A DNA stretch of 64,000 bases from positions 2,055,222 to 2,119,221 of the forward strand of contig NZ_JABWGO010000001.1 in assembly GCF_013363995.1 (NCBI RefSeq), read 5' to 3'. Of the stretch, positions 36,045-44,860 are shown piece after piece (position 1 is the stretch's first letter; each line of letters opens with the position of its first letter). The DNA comes from Nonomuraea rhodomycinica (GTDB lineage: Bacteria > Actinomycetota > Actinomycetes > Streptosporangiales > Streptosporangiaceae). Both the position numbers and the translations under genes were made by a program. The notes under the pieces were generated by a model. That model did no database searches, had not been told where the DNA came from, and saw only the letters and a program-made list of their open reading frames with translations.

Positions 36045-37970
36045 ATGATCAGCGGGCTGTATCAGGGTCAGGACGGCGGATCGCGGCTGGAGCTCCGGGT
36101 CGACGTGGACGGCGCGCGGCCCACCGGCCGGGTCAGCGGCGACCTGTTCTCCGTGGCGGGCTCGACCACCACGTACGCCGGCTCGTTCGTGGTCCACTCC
36201 CCCACGGTCCGGGCCGAGGGCGACGAGGCGCGCATCGCGGGCCGGGGCGCGTTCACCTTCGAAACGCCCGCCAAGGACGTCACCGTCACGCTGACCGGCG
36301 GCTCCGGCACCGCCGAGGTGGCCGGTCACGTCTACCCGGTGGCGTTCGCCTCGCCCCACTTCCGGCAGGTGCTGCTGGAGGTCGACTCGGTCGCCGGGAC
36401 GGTGCCGTTCGCCTCCTACGCGACCTCGGCCCTGCCGACGCCCGCCGGGTGCCCGCCCCGCGAGCTGAGCGTGGCCGCCGCCTACGCCGAGGCCGGGATC
36501 GGGCTGACCGTGGCCGAGCCGGGCGTCATCCCGGCCGACGGCTCCGGCGCCGACCTGGCCTGGGACGACGCCGAGCTGCACCACGCGATGACGCAGCAGT
36601 TCAGCCTGTTCGCCGACGCGCCGGCCTGGCGCGTGTGGCTGCTGGTGGCCGGCCGGCACGTGGGCGGCTACCGCGGCATCATGTTCGACTACGACGACGC
36701 CCACCAGCGGCAGGGCTCGGCCGTGTTCTACGACGCGATCAAGGGCGACACGCCGCAGGCCCAGCGGGCGCAGCTGCGCACGTACGTCCACGAGCTCGGG
36801 CACGCCTTCAACCTGCTGCACTCCTGGCAGAAGAACCTGGCCGCCCCGCCGCAGCCGCTCGGCCCCGACGGCGGCTTCGGCGACCTGTCGTGGATGAACT
36901 ACGTCCAGAACTACCGTCCCGGCGGCGAACCGGGCTACTGGGCGGCGTTCCCGTTCCAGTTCACCGACGCCGAGCTCGTGCACCTGCGGCACGGCTTCTA
37001 CCGTGACGTCGCGATGGGCGCCAACGCCTTCGGCACCGGCGCGGCCGAGATCGCGCCGTTCGAACGGCCGGTGGAGGACCTGTCGGGGCTGCGGCTGGAG
37101 GTGCGGGCCAAGGAGCGGTTCGGCTTCGGCGAACCGGTCGTGGTGGAGCTGAAGCTGTCGTACACCGGCGAGCCCCGCGTCACCCACGGCCACCTGCACC
37201 CCGACACCGAGTTCACGCAGATCGCCATCACCCGGCCGGGCGGGCGCACCGTCCTGTACCGGCCGATGATGCGCCACTGCGTGGACGACTCCGCCGAGGT
37301 GCGGCTCGACCCGGGCAACCCGGCCCTGTACCGCAGCGCGTACGTGGGGCACGGCCGCGACGGCCACTACTTCCAGCAGCCCGGCGAGTACCTCGTGCGC
37401 GGCCAGTACATCGCCGCCGACGGCTCGCGCATCGTCTCCGACCCGTGCCTGGTGCGGGTGCGCTACCCGGCCGGCGCCGACGACCACCGGGTCGCCGAGC
37501 TGATGCTCGGCGAGGAGCAGGGCAAGCTGTTCTCGCTGCTCGGCTCCGACTCGCCGGAGCTGCGCGCCGGCAACGAGGCGCTGGACGAGCTGATCGACCG
37601 GTACGGCGGGCACCCCCTCACGGTGTACGCCCGGATGGTCAAGGGACTCAACGCCGAGCGGGAGTTCAAGGCGATCACGGCCGGCAAGCGGCTGCGGGTC
37701 CGCCCCCCGGACCCCAAGCAGGGGGTCGAACAGCTTTCGGCCGTGGCCCGCGAGGCCGCGTCGGGCGGGCTCATCGACAACATCACGCTCAACATGGTGA
37801 TGCGCCGGCTGGCCAGGGCCGAGGCCCGGCAGGGCGACCTCGGCCGGGCCGGCGCCGTGCTGGACCGGATGGTGGCGCTGTTCGAGGACAAGGGCGTCAA
37901 CCCGATCGTGCTCGGCGGGATCAGGCGGCAGGCGGAGGAGACGAAGACGGCGCTCGGCGCGCGGTCCTGA
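36045..37970 (+). CDS. Metzincin-like zinc protein with beta-rich N-terminal domain
   Basis: 641 residues. The N-terminal 135 residues look like a beta-sandwich. A zinc-protease-like motif HELGHAFNLLH lies at about 249-259 with Glu250 as potential base, followed 37 residues later by SWMNY, a Met-turn-like element. The usual metzincin Gly between the second and third His is Asn here. A second beta-rich region (370-480) and a helical C-terminus follow. No signal peptide, although the motif type is normally extracellular. GGGAG precedes the ATG by 6 nt; an upstream in-frame GTG lacks an RBS. Substrate unknown. Confidence 0.7.
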   Translation: MISGLYQGQDGGSRLELRVDVDGARPTGRVSGDLFSVAGSTTTYAGSFVVHSPTVRAEGDEARIAGRGAFTFETPAKDVTVTLTGGSGTAEVAGHVYPVAFASPHFRQVLLEVDSVAGTVPFASYATSALPTPAGCPPRELSVAAAYAEAGIGLTVAEPGVIPADGSGADLAWDDAELHHAMTQQFSLFADAPAWRVWLLVAGRHVGGYRGIMFDYDDAHQRQGSAVFYDAIKGDTPQAQRAQLRTYVHELGHAFNLLHSWQKNLAAPPQPLGPDGGFGDLSWMNYVQNYRPGGEPGYWAAFPFQFTDAELVHLRHGFYRDVAMGANAFGTGAAEIAPFERPVEDLSGLRLEVRAKERFGFGEPVVVELKLSYTGEPRVTHGHLHPDTEFTQIAITRPGGRTVLYRPMMRHCVDDSAEVRLDPGNPALYRSAYVGHGRDGHYFQQPGEYLVRGQYIAADGSRIVSDPCLVRVRYPAGADDHRVAELMLGEEQGKLFSLLGSDSPELRAGNEALDELIDRYGGHPLTVYARMVKGLNAEREFKAITAGKRLRVRPPDPKQGVEQLSAVAREAASGGLIDNITLNMVMRRLARAEARQGDLGRAGAVLDRMVALFEDKGVNPIVLGGIRRQAEETKTALGARS

Positions 37971-38172
37971 GGGGGTCGCCGGCCTCGGCATCGCCGGTTT
38001 CCGACGCCGTTCCCGCCGGTCAGGGGCGGGTTCGCGGGTCTTGTGCGATTTTCTGGACGTTCTCTGTACGGGCGATCCGCAATCTTGGTCCCCAGCAAGC
38101 GCGTTTCGACAGAGCCAACACAGCTCGGGCGCCGTGCGGGACCCGTCCCCGGCGTCCGTGGAAGGAATTCGC

Positions 38173-39198
38173 ATGAGATCCAAAGGGATGCTCACGGTGG
38201 GCTTCGCCCTGTTAATCGGCCTTGCATCGGGCCAGGCCGCCGCGTCAGCCAGCACGGTCTGGGCGCCGACGGCGACCACCACGCCCACACCCACTCCCAC
38301 CGCGACGGCGACGTCGCCCGCCGAGGACGAGGGCGAGGGCGGCGACCCGGCGGACGAGGTGAACGTCCCCTTCGCGGCCACCCTGGCGGCGCCGAAGTTC
38401 CAGCTTCCCTTCCCCTGCGGCCAGTCGTGGACCGGCAACTCCAGCAACAGCAGCGCCCACCGGTCCTATGAGATCGACTGGAACCGGGGCAGCACGGCCG
38501 ACGCCGACCTCGGCGACACCGTGGTGGCCGCGGCGGCGGGCACCGTGGTCATCTCGGCCCACCAGGGCTCGACCAACGGCTACGGCAACCTCGTCAAGAT
38601 CGACCACGGTGGCGGCTACACGTCCTTCTACGCGCACCTGAACTCGCGCGCCGTCTCGGCCGGCGCCAAGGTCTCCCAGGGCCAGAAGATCGGCACGGTC
38701 GGCAAGACCAGCAAGCCGGGCAACAACATCAGCCCGCACCTGCACTTCGAGATCCGCAAGGGCAGCAGCTACCCGTCGAACATCCAGAAGGCCGTCTTCA
38801 ACGGCGTCACCTTCGGCTACCCGAACCAGACGCTGACCTCCAAGAACTGCGGCGGCGGGGGCAGCACCCCGGGCAACCCGCACACCGCGGCCTCCGTGTG
38901 CGGCAGCGGCTTCAAGGTGATCGACCAGCAGGCGCTCGGCACGGCCGGCACCGTCTACCTCACCTACAACAGCGGCAACGGCCAGAACTGCGTGGCGACG
39001 ATCAAGAAGACGTCGCTCGGCGCCAAGACCACCACCAGCGCCTTCCTGGAAGTGAAGGGCAAGGCCCGCGTCACCGACAGCGGCAAGTTCGACTACTACG
39101 CGGGCCCGGCCAAGGCCAGCGCGTCCGGCAAGTGCGTCAAGTGGGGCGGCAGCGCCGGGTCGTCCACCTACACCAGTCCCTTCGAGCACTGCGGCTGA
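38173..39198 (+). CDS. Secreted M23-family metallopeptidase
   Basis: 341 residues. Signal peptide (about 1-28), a Thr/Pro linker, then a LytM-type M23 domain (about 75-230): HRSYEIDW, GYGNLVKIDHGGGYTSFYAHL, and HLHFEIRKG supply the zinc ligands and catalytic His. The spacing in HRSYEID is longer than the usual HxxxD. A C-terminal domain with two Cys pairs follows and may bind the cell wall. Likely peptidoglycan endopeptidase. GAAGGA stands 7 nt before the ATG. Two hairpins follow the stop. Confidence 0.9.
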   Translation: MRSKGMLTVGFALLIGLASGQAAASASTVWAPTATTTPTPTPTATATSPAEDEGEGGDPADEVNVPFAATLAAPKFQLPFPCGQSWTGNSSNSSAHRSYEIDWNRGSTADADLGDTVVAAAAGTVVISAHQGSTNGYGNLVKIDHGGGYTSFYAHLNSRAVSAGAKVSQGQKIGTVGKTSKPGNNISPHLHFEIRKGSSYPSNIQKAVFNGVTFGYPNQTLTSKNCGGGGSTPGNPHTAASVCGSGFKVIDQQALGTAGTVYLTYNSGNGQNCVATIKKTSLGAKTTTSAFLEVKGKARVTDSGKFDYYAGPAKASASGKCVKWGGSAGSSTYTSPFEHCG

Positions 39199-39206
39199 CC
39201 TTCGAC

Positions 39207-39290
39207 GGCCGCCCGCGCCTGGGGCGGGCGGCCGATCTCAGGTGACCGCGGCCCGTCGTCTCACCCCACGAGACGGCGGGCCGCGGTCAC
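39207..39290. terminator. Double hairpin between convergent genes
   Basis: First hairpin: 10-bp stem GGCCGCCCGC/GCGGGCGGCC with 7-nt loop (39207-39233). Second: 21-bp stem with a single mismatch (39242-39262 with 39270-39290), 7-nt loop, which covers the stop codon of the minus-strand gene. Likely bidirectional terminator, though T-tracts are weak. Confidence 0.75.
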
Positions 39291-39775
39291 TTCTGCCTGG
39301 GCAGGCTCACGGGCCGGCCGCCGGAGCAGACGATCGTCACCTCGACCTCCTCGCCCTCCTCCGGCTCGAACTCGACCTTGGCGCGGAGCGCGGGACCGGG
39401 CTCGACGCCGTCCACGGAGAAGCCCTGCGCCGGGCTCCAGGAGCGCAGCCGTACCCGGTCGCCCTCGCAGGAGGCGATGACCGTGCCGCCGGCCGTCTGG
39501 AGGAGCCGCCCGCCCGCCGCCGGAGCGGAGGTGCCCGGCGAAGGCTCGGGGGTGGCCGGCGAAGACGCGGGCGTGTCCGGCGAGGGGGCGGGGATGCCGG
39601 TCCCCGTGGGGTGGGGGCGCGCGGTCGCGGAGGCCAGCGCGGCCCGCACGTCGTCCCGGTCGAGCACCCGCCCGGAACCGGCCGTCAGGGAGCCGCCCAG
39701 CAGGCCGAGCACCGCCACGGCGGCGCCGGTCGCGGCAGCCGCGGTGGCGGCCCACGCCACGACGTACCTCTTCAC
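39287..39775 (-). CDS. Membrane-anchored or secreted protein of unknown function
   Basis: 162 residues. One N-terminal hydrophobic helix (about 5-30), a Pro/Ser/Thr/Ala linker (about 55-95) and a small acidic beta-type domain (GGTVIASCEGDRVRLRSW, VEFEPEEGEEVEVTIVC) with two Cys that could form a disulfide. The layout is that of a cell-surface domain on a flexible stalk. It stands directly upstream of, and divergent to, a two-component system, so it may belong to its regulon. No family recognised. Confidence 0.75.
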   Translation of the reverse strand: MKRYVVAWAATAAAATGAAVAVLGLLGGSLTAGSGRVLDRDDVRAALASATARPHPTGTGIPAPSPDTPASSPATPEPSPGTSAPAAGGRLLQTAGGTVIASCEGDRVRLRSWSPAQGFSVDGVEPGPALRAKVEFEPEEGEEVEVTIVCSGGRPVSLPRQK

Positions 39776-39798
39776 CGCCCCAGCTTCCCCCGTCCGCC

Positions 39799-39826
39799 GC
39801 TAAGCCGCCGTTAACGCGAGGATAAG
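39799..39826. promoter_or_regulatory. 11-bp-phased TAAG/TAAC repeats upstream of response regulator
   Basis: TAAG at 39801, TAAC at 39812 and TAAG at 39823, exactly one helical turn apart, inside an AT-richer patch. This is the spacing of OmpR/PhoP-type direct-repeat sites and suggests autoregulation. Similar phased elements stand before the PepSY gene. Confidence 0.55.
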
Positions 39827-39867
39827 AGAGCCGGGCCACCCGTCCGCACCGTCTACGGTTTCCTCAT

Positions 39868-40545
39868 ATGGCTGACATCCTGCTCATCGAGGACGACGGG
39901 GCGATCCGGACCGCGCTCAGCCGCGGGCTGCGCGACCTGGGCCACGCCGTCTCCTCCTCCTCCACCGCGTTCGAGGGGCTGCGGCTGGCCGTCGAGGACC
40001 GGCCCGACCTGGTGGTCCTCGACCTCGGGCTGCCCGACCTCGACGGCGTGGAGCTGCTGCGCATGCTGCGCGCGGTGAGCCGGGTGCCGGTCATCGTGGC
40101 GACGGCCCGCGACGGCGACGCCGAGATGGTGCCGGTGCTCGACGCGGGCGCCGACGACTACGTGGTCAAGCCGTTCAGCGCGGCGCAGCTCGACGCGCGG
40201 GTCAGGGCCGTGCTGCGGCGCGCCGGCGAGCCCGCGCCCGCCGCGCTGCGCGTCGGCGGCCTCAGCGTGGACCCGCGGGGGCGCGCCGCCACGCTCGACG
40301 GCGCGCCGCTGGACCTGACGCCGCGCGAGTTCGACGTGCTGCACTACCTCGCCGCCCGGCCGGGCGAGGTGGTGACCAAGCGGCAGCTCCTGACGGAGGT
40401 GTGGCAGCTCCCGTACGGCGGCGCCGACAAGACCGTGGACGTCCACCTGTCGTGGCTGCGCAGGAAGCTCGGCGAGACCGCCTCCGAGCCCCGCTACCTG
40501 CACACGGTGCGCGGGGTCGGGGTGAAGCTGGTCGATCCGTCGTGA
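39868..40545 (+). CDS. OmpR/PhoB-family response regulator
   Basis: 225 residues. Receiver domain with acidic pocket Glu8-Asp9-Asp10, phosphoacceptor Asp52 (VVLDLGLPD) and Lys in VVKPF; winged-helix effector domain (LDLTPREFDVLHYLAARPGEVVTKRQLL ... DVHLSWLRRKLGE). Its TGA overlaps the GTG of the kinase gene. Probable targets: itself, the PepSY gene and perhaps the divergent surface protein. Confidence 0.95.
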   Translation: MADILLIEDDGAIRTALSRGLRDLGHAVSSSSTAFEGLRLAVEDRPDLVVLDLGLPDLDGVELLRMLRAVSRVPVIVATARDGDAEMVPVLDAGADDYVVKPFSAAQLDARVRAVLRRAGEPAPAALRVGGLSVDPRGRAATLDGAPLDLTPREFDVLHYLAARPGEVVTKRQLLTEVWQLPYGGADKTVDVHLSWLRRKLGETASEPRYLHTVRGVGVKLVDPS

Positions 40546-41780
40546 GGCGCTGGCTCGCGCTGCTGGTGGCGGCCACCACGTCGGTGGTGCTCATCGCGCT
40601 GCTGGTGCCGATGGCGCTGCTCATCCGCGCCGTGGCCGAGAACGGCGCGATGAGCCGCGCCACGGGCGCGGCGGCGTCGGTCGGCGTCGCGGCCGGCACC
40701 GACGACCTGCCGCTGGCGGTGGAGCGCGTGGAGCTGCCGGTCACGGTGTTCCTGCCGGACGGGCGCACCCTGGGCGCCCCCGCCCCGCGCTCCGAGGCGG
40801 TACGGCTGGCGGCGACGGGCCGCAGCGTGACGGCGGAGGCGCCGGGCGGCAGGGAGGTGCTGGCCGCGGCCCAGTCGCCGCAGGGCACGGTCGTGACCCG
40901 GGTGTTCGTGAGCGAGGACGAGCTGACGCGCGGGGTGCGCGAGGCGTGGGGCGCGCTGGCGGGCCTCGGGCTGGCGCTGGTGGTGCTCGGCATCCTGCTG
41001 GCCGACCGGCTCGCGCTCGCGGTGACGCGGCCGGTGGACGGGCTGGCCCGCGTGTCGCACCGGCTGGCGGGCGGCGACCTGGAGGCGCGGGCCGAGCCAG
41101 GCGGGCCGCCGGAGGTGCGGTCGGTGGCGCTCGCGCTCAACCACCTGGCCGGGCGGATCGGCGACCTGCTCACGGCCGAGCGCGAGTCGGTGGCGGACCT
41201 GTCGCACCGGCTGCGCACGCCGCTGACGGCGCTGCGGCTGGACGCCGAGTCGCTGCGCGACCCCGAGGAGGCGGCCCGGCTGGGGGCCCGCGTGGACGCG
41301 CTGGAGCGGGCGGTGAGCGCGGTCATCACCGGGGCGCGCCGCCGCTCGGCCGGGCGGGAGACGTGCGACGCGGCGGCCGTGGTGCGGGAGCGGGTGCGGT
41401 TCTGGTCGGTGCTGGCCGAGGACCAGGGGCGCGAGGTCGAGGTGTCCGTGCCCGCGACGGCCCTGCCGGTGGCGGTGGGCGCGCAGGACCTCGCGGCGTG
41501 CGTGGACGCGCTGCTGGGCAACATCTTCGCGCACACGCCCGAGGGCGCGGCCCTGTCCGTGCGGCTCGGGCCGCGCCCGGAGGGGGTGGTGCTGGTGGTG
41601 GCCGACCAGGGGCCGGGGTTCGAGCCGGCGCTGCTCAGGCGGGGCGACAGCGGAGGCGGCTCGACCGGGCTCGGGCTCGACATCGCCTGCCGTACGGCGG
41701 AGTCGTCGGGCGGCTCCCTCGGGATCTCGCGCGGCCCGGACGGCGGCGCGGTCGTCGAGGTGGTCCTGGGCGCCGGTTGA
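40542..41780 (+). CDS. Sensor histidine kinase
   Basis: 412 residues. Two TM helices (about 5-28 and 135-155) enclose a 100-residue extracytoplasmic sensor; HAMP (about 155-210), HisKA with His222 in ADLSHRLRTPLTAL, and an HATPase domain with N box LLGNIFAHTPEG, G1 ADQGPGFEP and G2 GLGLDIA. GTGA overlap with the regulator gene. Layout resembles PhoQ/CssS-like kinases that sense envelope conditions. Confidence 0.94.
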   Translation: MRRWLALLVAATTSVVLIALLVPMALLIRAVAENGAMSRATGAAASVGVAAGTDDLPLAVERVELPVTVFLPDGRTLGAPAPRSEAVRLAATGRSVTAEAPGGREVLAAAQSPQGTVVTRVFVSEDELTRGVREAWGALAGLGLALVVLGILLADRLALAVTRPVDGLARVSHRLAGGDLEARAEPGGPPEVRSVALALNHLAGRIGDLLTAERESVADLSHRLRTPLTALRLDAESLRDPEEAARLGARVDALERAVSAVITGARRRSAGRETCDAAAVVRERVRFWSVLAEDQGREVEVSVPATALPVAVGAQDLAACVDALLGNIFAHTPEGAALSVRLGPRPEGVVLVVADQGPGFEPALLRRGDSGGGSTGLGLDIACRTAESSGGSLGISRGPDGGAVVEVVLGAG

Positions 41781-41913
41781 GTCCGGCGCCGTCGAGCGGC
41801 ACGGACCCTGGCGGGCGGTCACGGGGTGAGACGAGGGGCCTGGTGGACGGACAGGGTGGGCGGACAGGGTGTGCGGCTGGCGTCGTCGGGTGCCCACGCG
41901 GTACACCGGGGGG

Positions 41914-42159
41914 ATGACGCCGTACCTGGTCGGGCCGGACGGGCTCCGGGTGGAGCCGGTCGAACTGCGCGTGGACACGGTCCACTGGCTGTTCGCGCGC
42001 ATGATCGAGCCCGCGGCCCGGCCGGGCGAGGTCTGGTACCGGGTCACCCGGCACGGCCACGCCCTCGGCACGGGCTACTACCAGCTCGACCAGCTCCAGG
42101 AGATCGTGGACCTGGCCGAGCTGCGCGCCCCGGCGGACGCCGGGGAGGAGACGGCCTGA
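41914..42159 (+). CDS. Small conserved hypothetical protein
   Basis: 81 residues starting MTPYLVGPDGLRVEPVEL, with aromatic-rich VWYRVTRHGHALGTGYYQLDQLQEIVDLAEL. Soluble, no signal. GGGGGG precedes the ATG closely. I know of similar short actinobacterial proteins without function. Direct repeats of GGACAGGGTG lie 40-65 bp upstream. Confidence 0.6.
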   Translation: MTPYLVGPDGLRVEPVELRVDTVHWLFARMIEPAARPGEVWYRVTRHGHALGTGYYQLDQLQEIVDLAELRAPADAGEETA

Positions 42160-42190
42160 GAGCGCCGTCCGGGGTCCAACCGCGTACGGC

Positions 42191-42244
42191 GCTAAAAAGT
42201 CCATAACCGCGGCTTAGCGCCGGCTTACCGCTCGCCGCGCTTAC
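42191..42244. promoter_or_regulatory. Phased CTTA/TAA repeats upstream of PepSY gene
   Basis: TAA-type elements at 42193 and 42204 (11 bp apart) and CTTA at 42213, 42224 and 42240 (11 and 16 bp apart), the latter being TAAG on the other strand. They resemble the elements before the response-regulator gene 2.4 kb upstream, so the PepSY gene may be its target. Confidence 0.5.
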
Positions 42245-42252
42245 CTGAGGAC

Positions 42253-42654
42253 ATGCAGCTCACGAAGAGATTCATGATCGTCGGTACCGGTGTCGTGCTG
42301 TCCATCGCGGGCGGGAGCTACGCGCTGGCGGCGGCCGCCACCTCCGAGGAGGGAGCCCGGGACCGGGCCGTCTCCGTCGCGGCCCCCTCCGCACCCAAGG
42401 TGCTCGCCGAGCAGGCGCTCAAGATCGCGGAGAAGGAGGTGCCGGGCGGCTGGGTCGCGCACCTGTCGCTCGACCGGGACGACGACGGCAAGGACGTCTG
42501 GGACGTCGACGTCGTCAAGGGCGACACGCGCAGCGACCTGGACATCGACGCCACCACCGGCAAGGTCCTGTCCAACAAGGCCGACGACGACCACCGGGAC
42601 GACAACGACGGCCGCGACGACCGGGACGACGACCACGACGACGACGGCAACTGA
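42253..42654 (+). CDS. Secreted PepSY-domain protein with Asp-rich tail
   Basis: 133 residues. Signal peptide (about 1-28), then one PepSY unit (VLAEQALKIAEKEVPGGWVAHLSLDRDDDGKDVWDVDVVKGD ... DIDATTGKVL is the family pattern) and a C-terminal tail of about 25 residues that is nearly all Asp, His, Asn and Arg, a likely divalent-cation binder. PepSY proteins are often targets of the two-component system encoded beside them. Confidence 0.85.
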   Translation: MQLTKRFMIVGTGVVLSIAGGSYALAAAATSEEGARDRAVSVAAPSAPKVLAEQALKIAEKEVPGGWVAHLSLDRDDDGKDVWDVDVVKGDTRSDLDIDATTGKVLSNKADDDHRDDNDGRDDRDDDHDDDGN

Positions 42655-42759
42655 GACGACGACGGCGACTGACCGGACGCCTCCGCTCCGGCGCCGAACC
42701 CCCGCCACGTGACCCGCCGCCCTCCGGCCGACCGGCCGGAGGGCGTCTCGAACGGGAGC

Positions 42760-42960
42760 GAGACCCAGCAGGCCGGAACGCACCCCGCAGACCGGAGCCG
42801 GACCCCGCACGCCGGAGCCGGACCCCGCAGGCCGGAGCCGGACCCCGCAGGCCGGAGCCGGACTCCGCAAGCGGGAGGGAGACTCAGCAGGCGGGAGGGG
42901 GGCTCAGCAAGAGGGAGGAGGGGCTCAGCGGGCGGGAGGAGGGCTCAGCAGGAGGACAGG
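42760..42960. repeat. Ten 20-bp units at the 3' end of the HNH gene
   Basis: Units of 20 bp (two of 21) running from GACCCCGCAGGCCGGAGCCG forms to CTCAGCAGGCGGGAGG forms. The unit nearest the HNH gene holds its stop codon (42945-42947) in CTCAGCAG; each more distant unit keeps CCGCA or CTCAGCA but drifts. Reads as outward reiteration of the gene's end. Confidence 0.85.
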
Positions 42961-43628
42961 ATGCCCTGCATGGCGTCCTTCTCGCCGCTCGTGACCCACA
43001 CGCCGTACTTCGCCTTCACCTCGATCTGCCGGGCGATGTAGGCACACCGGTACGCCTTGCGCGGCGGCAGCCAGGTGGCGGCGTCGGAGTCGCTCTTCTG
43101 GCCGTTCAGCGGGCCGTCCACCGCGAGCAGGTTGAGCGGGTCGTTCGCGAACTCCTTGCGCTTGGCGGCCGTCCACTGCTGGGCGCCCTTCTGCCAGGCG
43201 TCGGACAGCGGCACCAGGTGGTCGATCTGCACGTCCGTGCTGGTGTCCTGGCCGCGCTTGAACTGGATCGTCTTCCCGCTGTAGGGGTCGTCCAGGACGC
43301 CGCTGAGCACGATGCAGTCGTGCGTGCCGGCCTTGAACTTCTCGTCGCGCAGGTCGCGCTTCAGGATGTCGTTGCGCGTGTCGCAACCGTTGCGGTCGAC
43401 GTCCGCCCACGCGGGCCCGAACTTGTCCCGTTCGAAGCCCGTCCGCGGCGCCCGGCCCTTGACCTCCAGCTTTCCGAGCTTCTTCCGCGCCTCTCCGACG
43501 TCGATCTTGTCGGACTTGGACGACGAGGACGAGGTGCCGGTGTCCGCCCCCGTCCGGGCCTCCAGGCCCCCACATCCGGCGAGCGCCACCACCGCCGCTA
43601 ATCCAGCCAGACCAGCCCGAACCCGCAC
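42945..43628 (-). CDS. HNH-type nuclease-like lipoprotein
   Basis: 227 residues. Lipoprotein signal (VRAGLAGLAAVVALAGC), a Ser-rich linker, then the DUF1524/GmrSD-C-type HNH domain with QIDHLVPLSDAWQKGA and FANDPLNLLAVDGPLNGQKSD, which supplies the His-Asn metal and catalytic residues, and a C-terminal Cys pair. Exported HNH proteins of this group are common in actinobacteria and may be secreted nucleases. The GTG with GGGGGA 6 nt upstream is chosen over one two codons earlier. Confidence 0.85.
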   Translation of the reverse strand: MRVRAGLAGLAAVVALAGCGGLEARTGADTGTSSSSSKSDKIDVGEARKKLGKLEVKGRAPRTGFERDKFGPAWADVDRNGCDTRNDILKRDLRDEKFKAGTHDCIVLSGVLDDPYSGKTIQFKRGQDTSTDVQIDHLVPLSDAWQKGAQQWTAAKRKEFANDPLNLLAVDGPLNGQKSDSDAATWLPPRKAYRCAYIARQIEVKAKYGVWVTSGEKDAMQGILSSC

Positions 43629-44249
43629 GTCCACTCCCCCAGACTTCAGAATGGTGTAAAGCCTAGGTAGAGAAATTACCCTTAATCACCCAAGTATCCC
43701 GCCATGGCGCTGAGGTGCCATTTCATCAGGTACGCGGTGTACCAGGCGGTGACGCGCGCCGACCAGGGCAAAGCCCCCGCCGGGCGCCGGCGCGAAGGGG
43801 AGGGGGCGGCTCGCGGTGGCGGGGAAGCGTCCATACCCTGGGGAAGGTGGAGGACGTCGTACACGTCGGCGAGGTTCCCCAGGCCGGGCTGCTCGGCGAA
43901 GCGCGGCGCCGGCCGGACCTTATCGACGCGATCGATCTCACACTCGTGCGGGCCGACCGGGGGGTCACCCGCCACGAGCCGCTCGGCCACGGCCTCAGGC
44001 ACGCTCGCCGAACCCCTCCCCCGCACCGCCCCCAGGCCGCCCCCTCGGCGCCACGGGACGAGCCGCTCCTGACTTCCCCGCACTCCGCGCTGGTCCGCGC
44101 CACGTGCCCACACTTCACGGCTCGCCCCCACCGCCGCGCCCCGGCCGCCGGACGAGTAGAGCCCGCCCAGCACCCGCGCGCGACCGACCAGCAGGCACCA
44201 TTCCGCGCAGCGCTCGAGGCCGCCCAGTCGCCACAACCACCGCAGCCGC

Positions 44250-44360
44250 TCAGGGCCGCCTCATCGCTAGAGCCACGCCGGCCGCTCAGGGCCGCCTCAT
44301 CGCTAGAGCCACGCCGGCCGCTCGTGGCCGCCTCATCGCTAGAGCCACGCCAGCCGCTCA
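44250..44360. repeat. 36-bp tandem repeat
   Basis: About three copies of a unit running GCCGCTCAGGGCCGCCTCAT then CGCTAGAGCCACGCCG; copies 1 and 2 are identical, copy 3 has GTGG for AGGG. Confidence 0.85.
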
Positions 44361-44574
44361 GGGCCGAGCAGTCGCGCAGGCGTGCATCGCTGTCAAGCGA
44401 GCGGCAGGCCCGATCGCGCAGAGCACTCGTCTTCGAGGAGCAGCCGTGCCGGCACGCGTCGCTCCAGTCCGGCCAGCAGGCACCATTCCGCGCAGCGCTC
44501 GAGGCCGCCCAGTCGCCACAACCCCGCGCACAGGTCGGCGGCGAGCGGCGCGGCCGCGTAGCCCCGCGCTCCGA

Positions 44575-44860
44575 CCCGGCCGTACTGGGACGGCAGGCCG
44601 GTCCGGCGCTCGCAGGAGACGAGTTCCGCCCCGCGGGCCCTCGCTCCGACGCGGCCGTGCTGGTGGAGCAGGCCGCTCCGGCATGCGCAGGAGACGATCT
44701 CCGCCCCGCAGCCCCTCGCTCCAACGCGGCCGTGCTGGTGGAGCAGGCCGCTCCGGCATGCGCAGGAGACGATCTCCGCCCCGCAGCCCCTCGCTCCAAC
44801 GCGGCCGTGACGGTGCGGCAGGCCGGTCCGGCGCTCGCAGGAGGCGGCCTCCGCCTCGCC
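44575..44860. repeat. 75-bp tandem repeat
   Basis: Units contain GCCGTGCTGGTGGAGCAGGC, CGCAGGAGACGATCTCCGCC and CCTCGCTCCAACGCG. The middle two are near-identical; the flanking ones have diverged. Each includes a GGAGACGATCTCC partial palindrome. Confidence 0.8.

Noticed and set aside
37971-38172. c-di-AMP (ydaO) riboswitch before the M23 peptidase gene
   Set aside because: Such riboswitches often precede actinobacterial wall hydrolases, but I could not find the conserved core elements in the 200-bp leader.
43682-44236. Distinct gene on the minus strand after the HNH gene
   Set aside because: One stretch looks protein-like, but other frames on both strands are equally open, no RBS or family supports it, and repeats run into its 5' part; kept as a finding only.
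44250-44860. CRISPR-like array of regular repeats
   Set aside because: The 36-bp and 75-bp units are head-to-tail with no unique spacers between them, and no cas genes are present.
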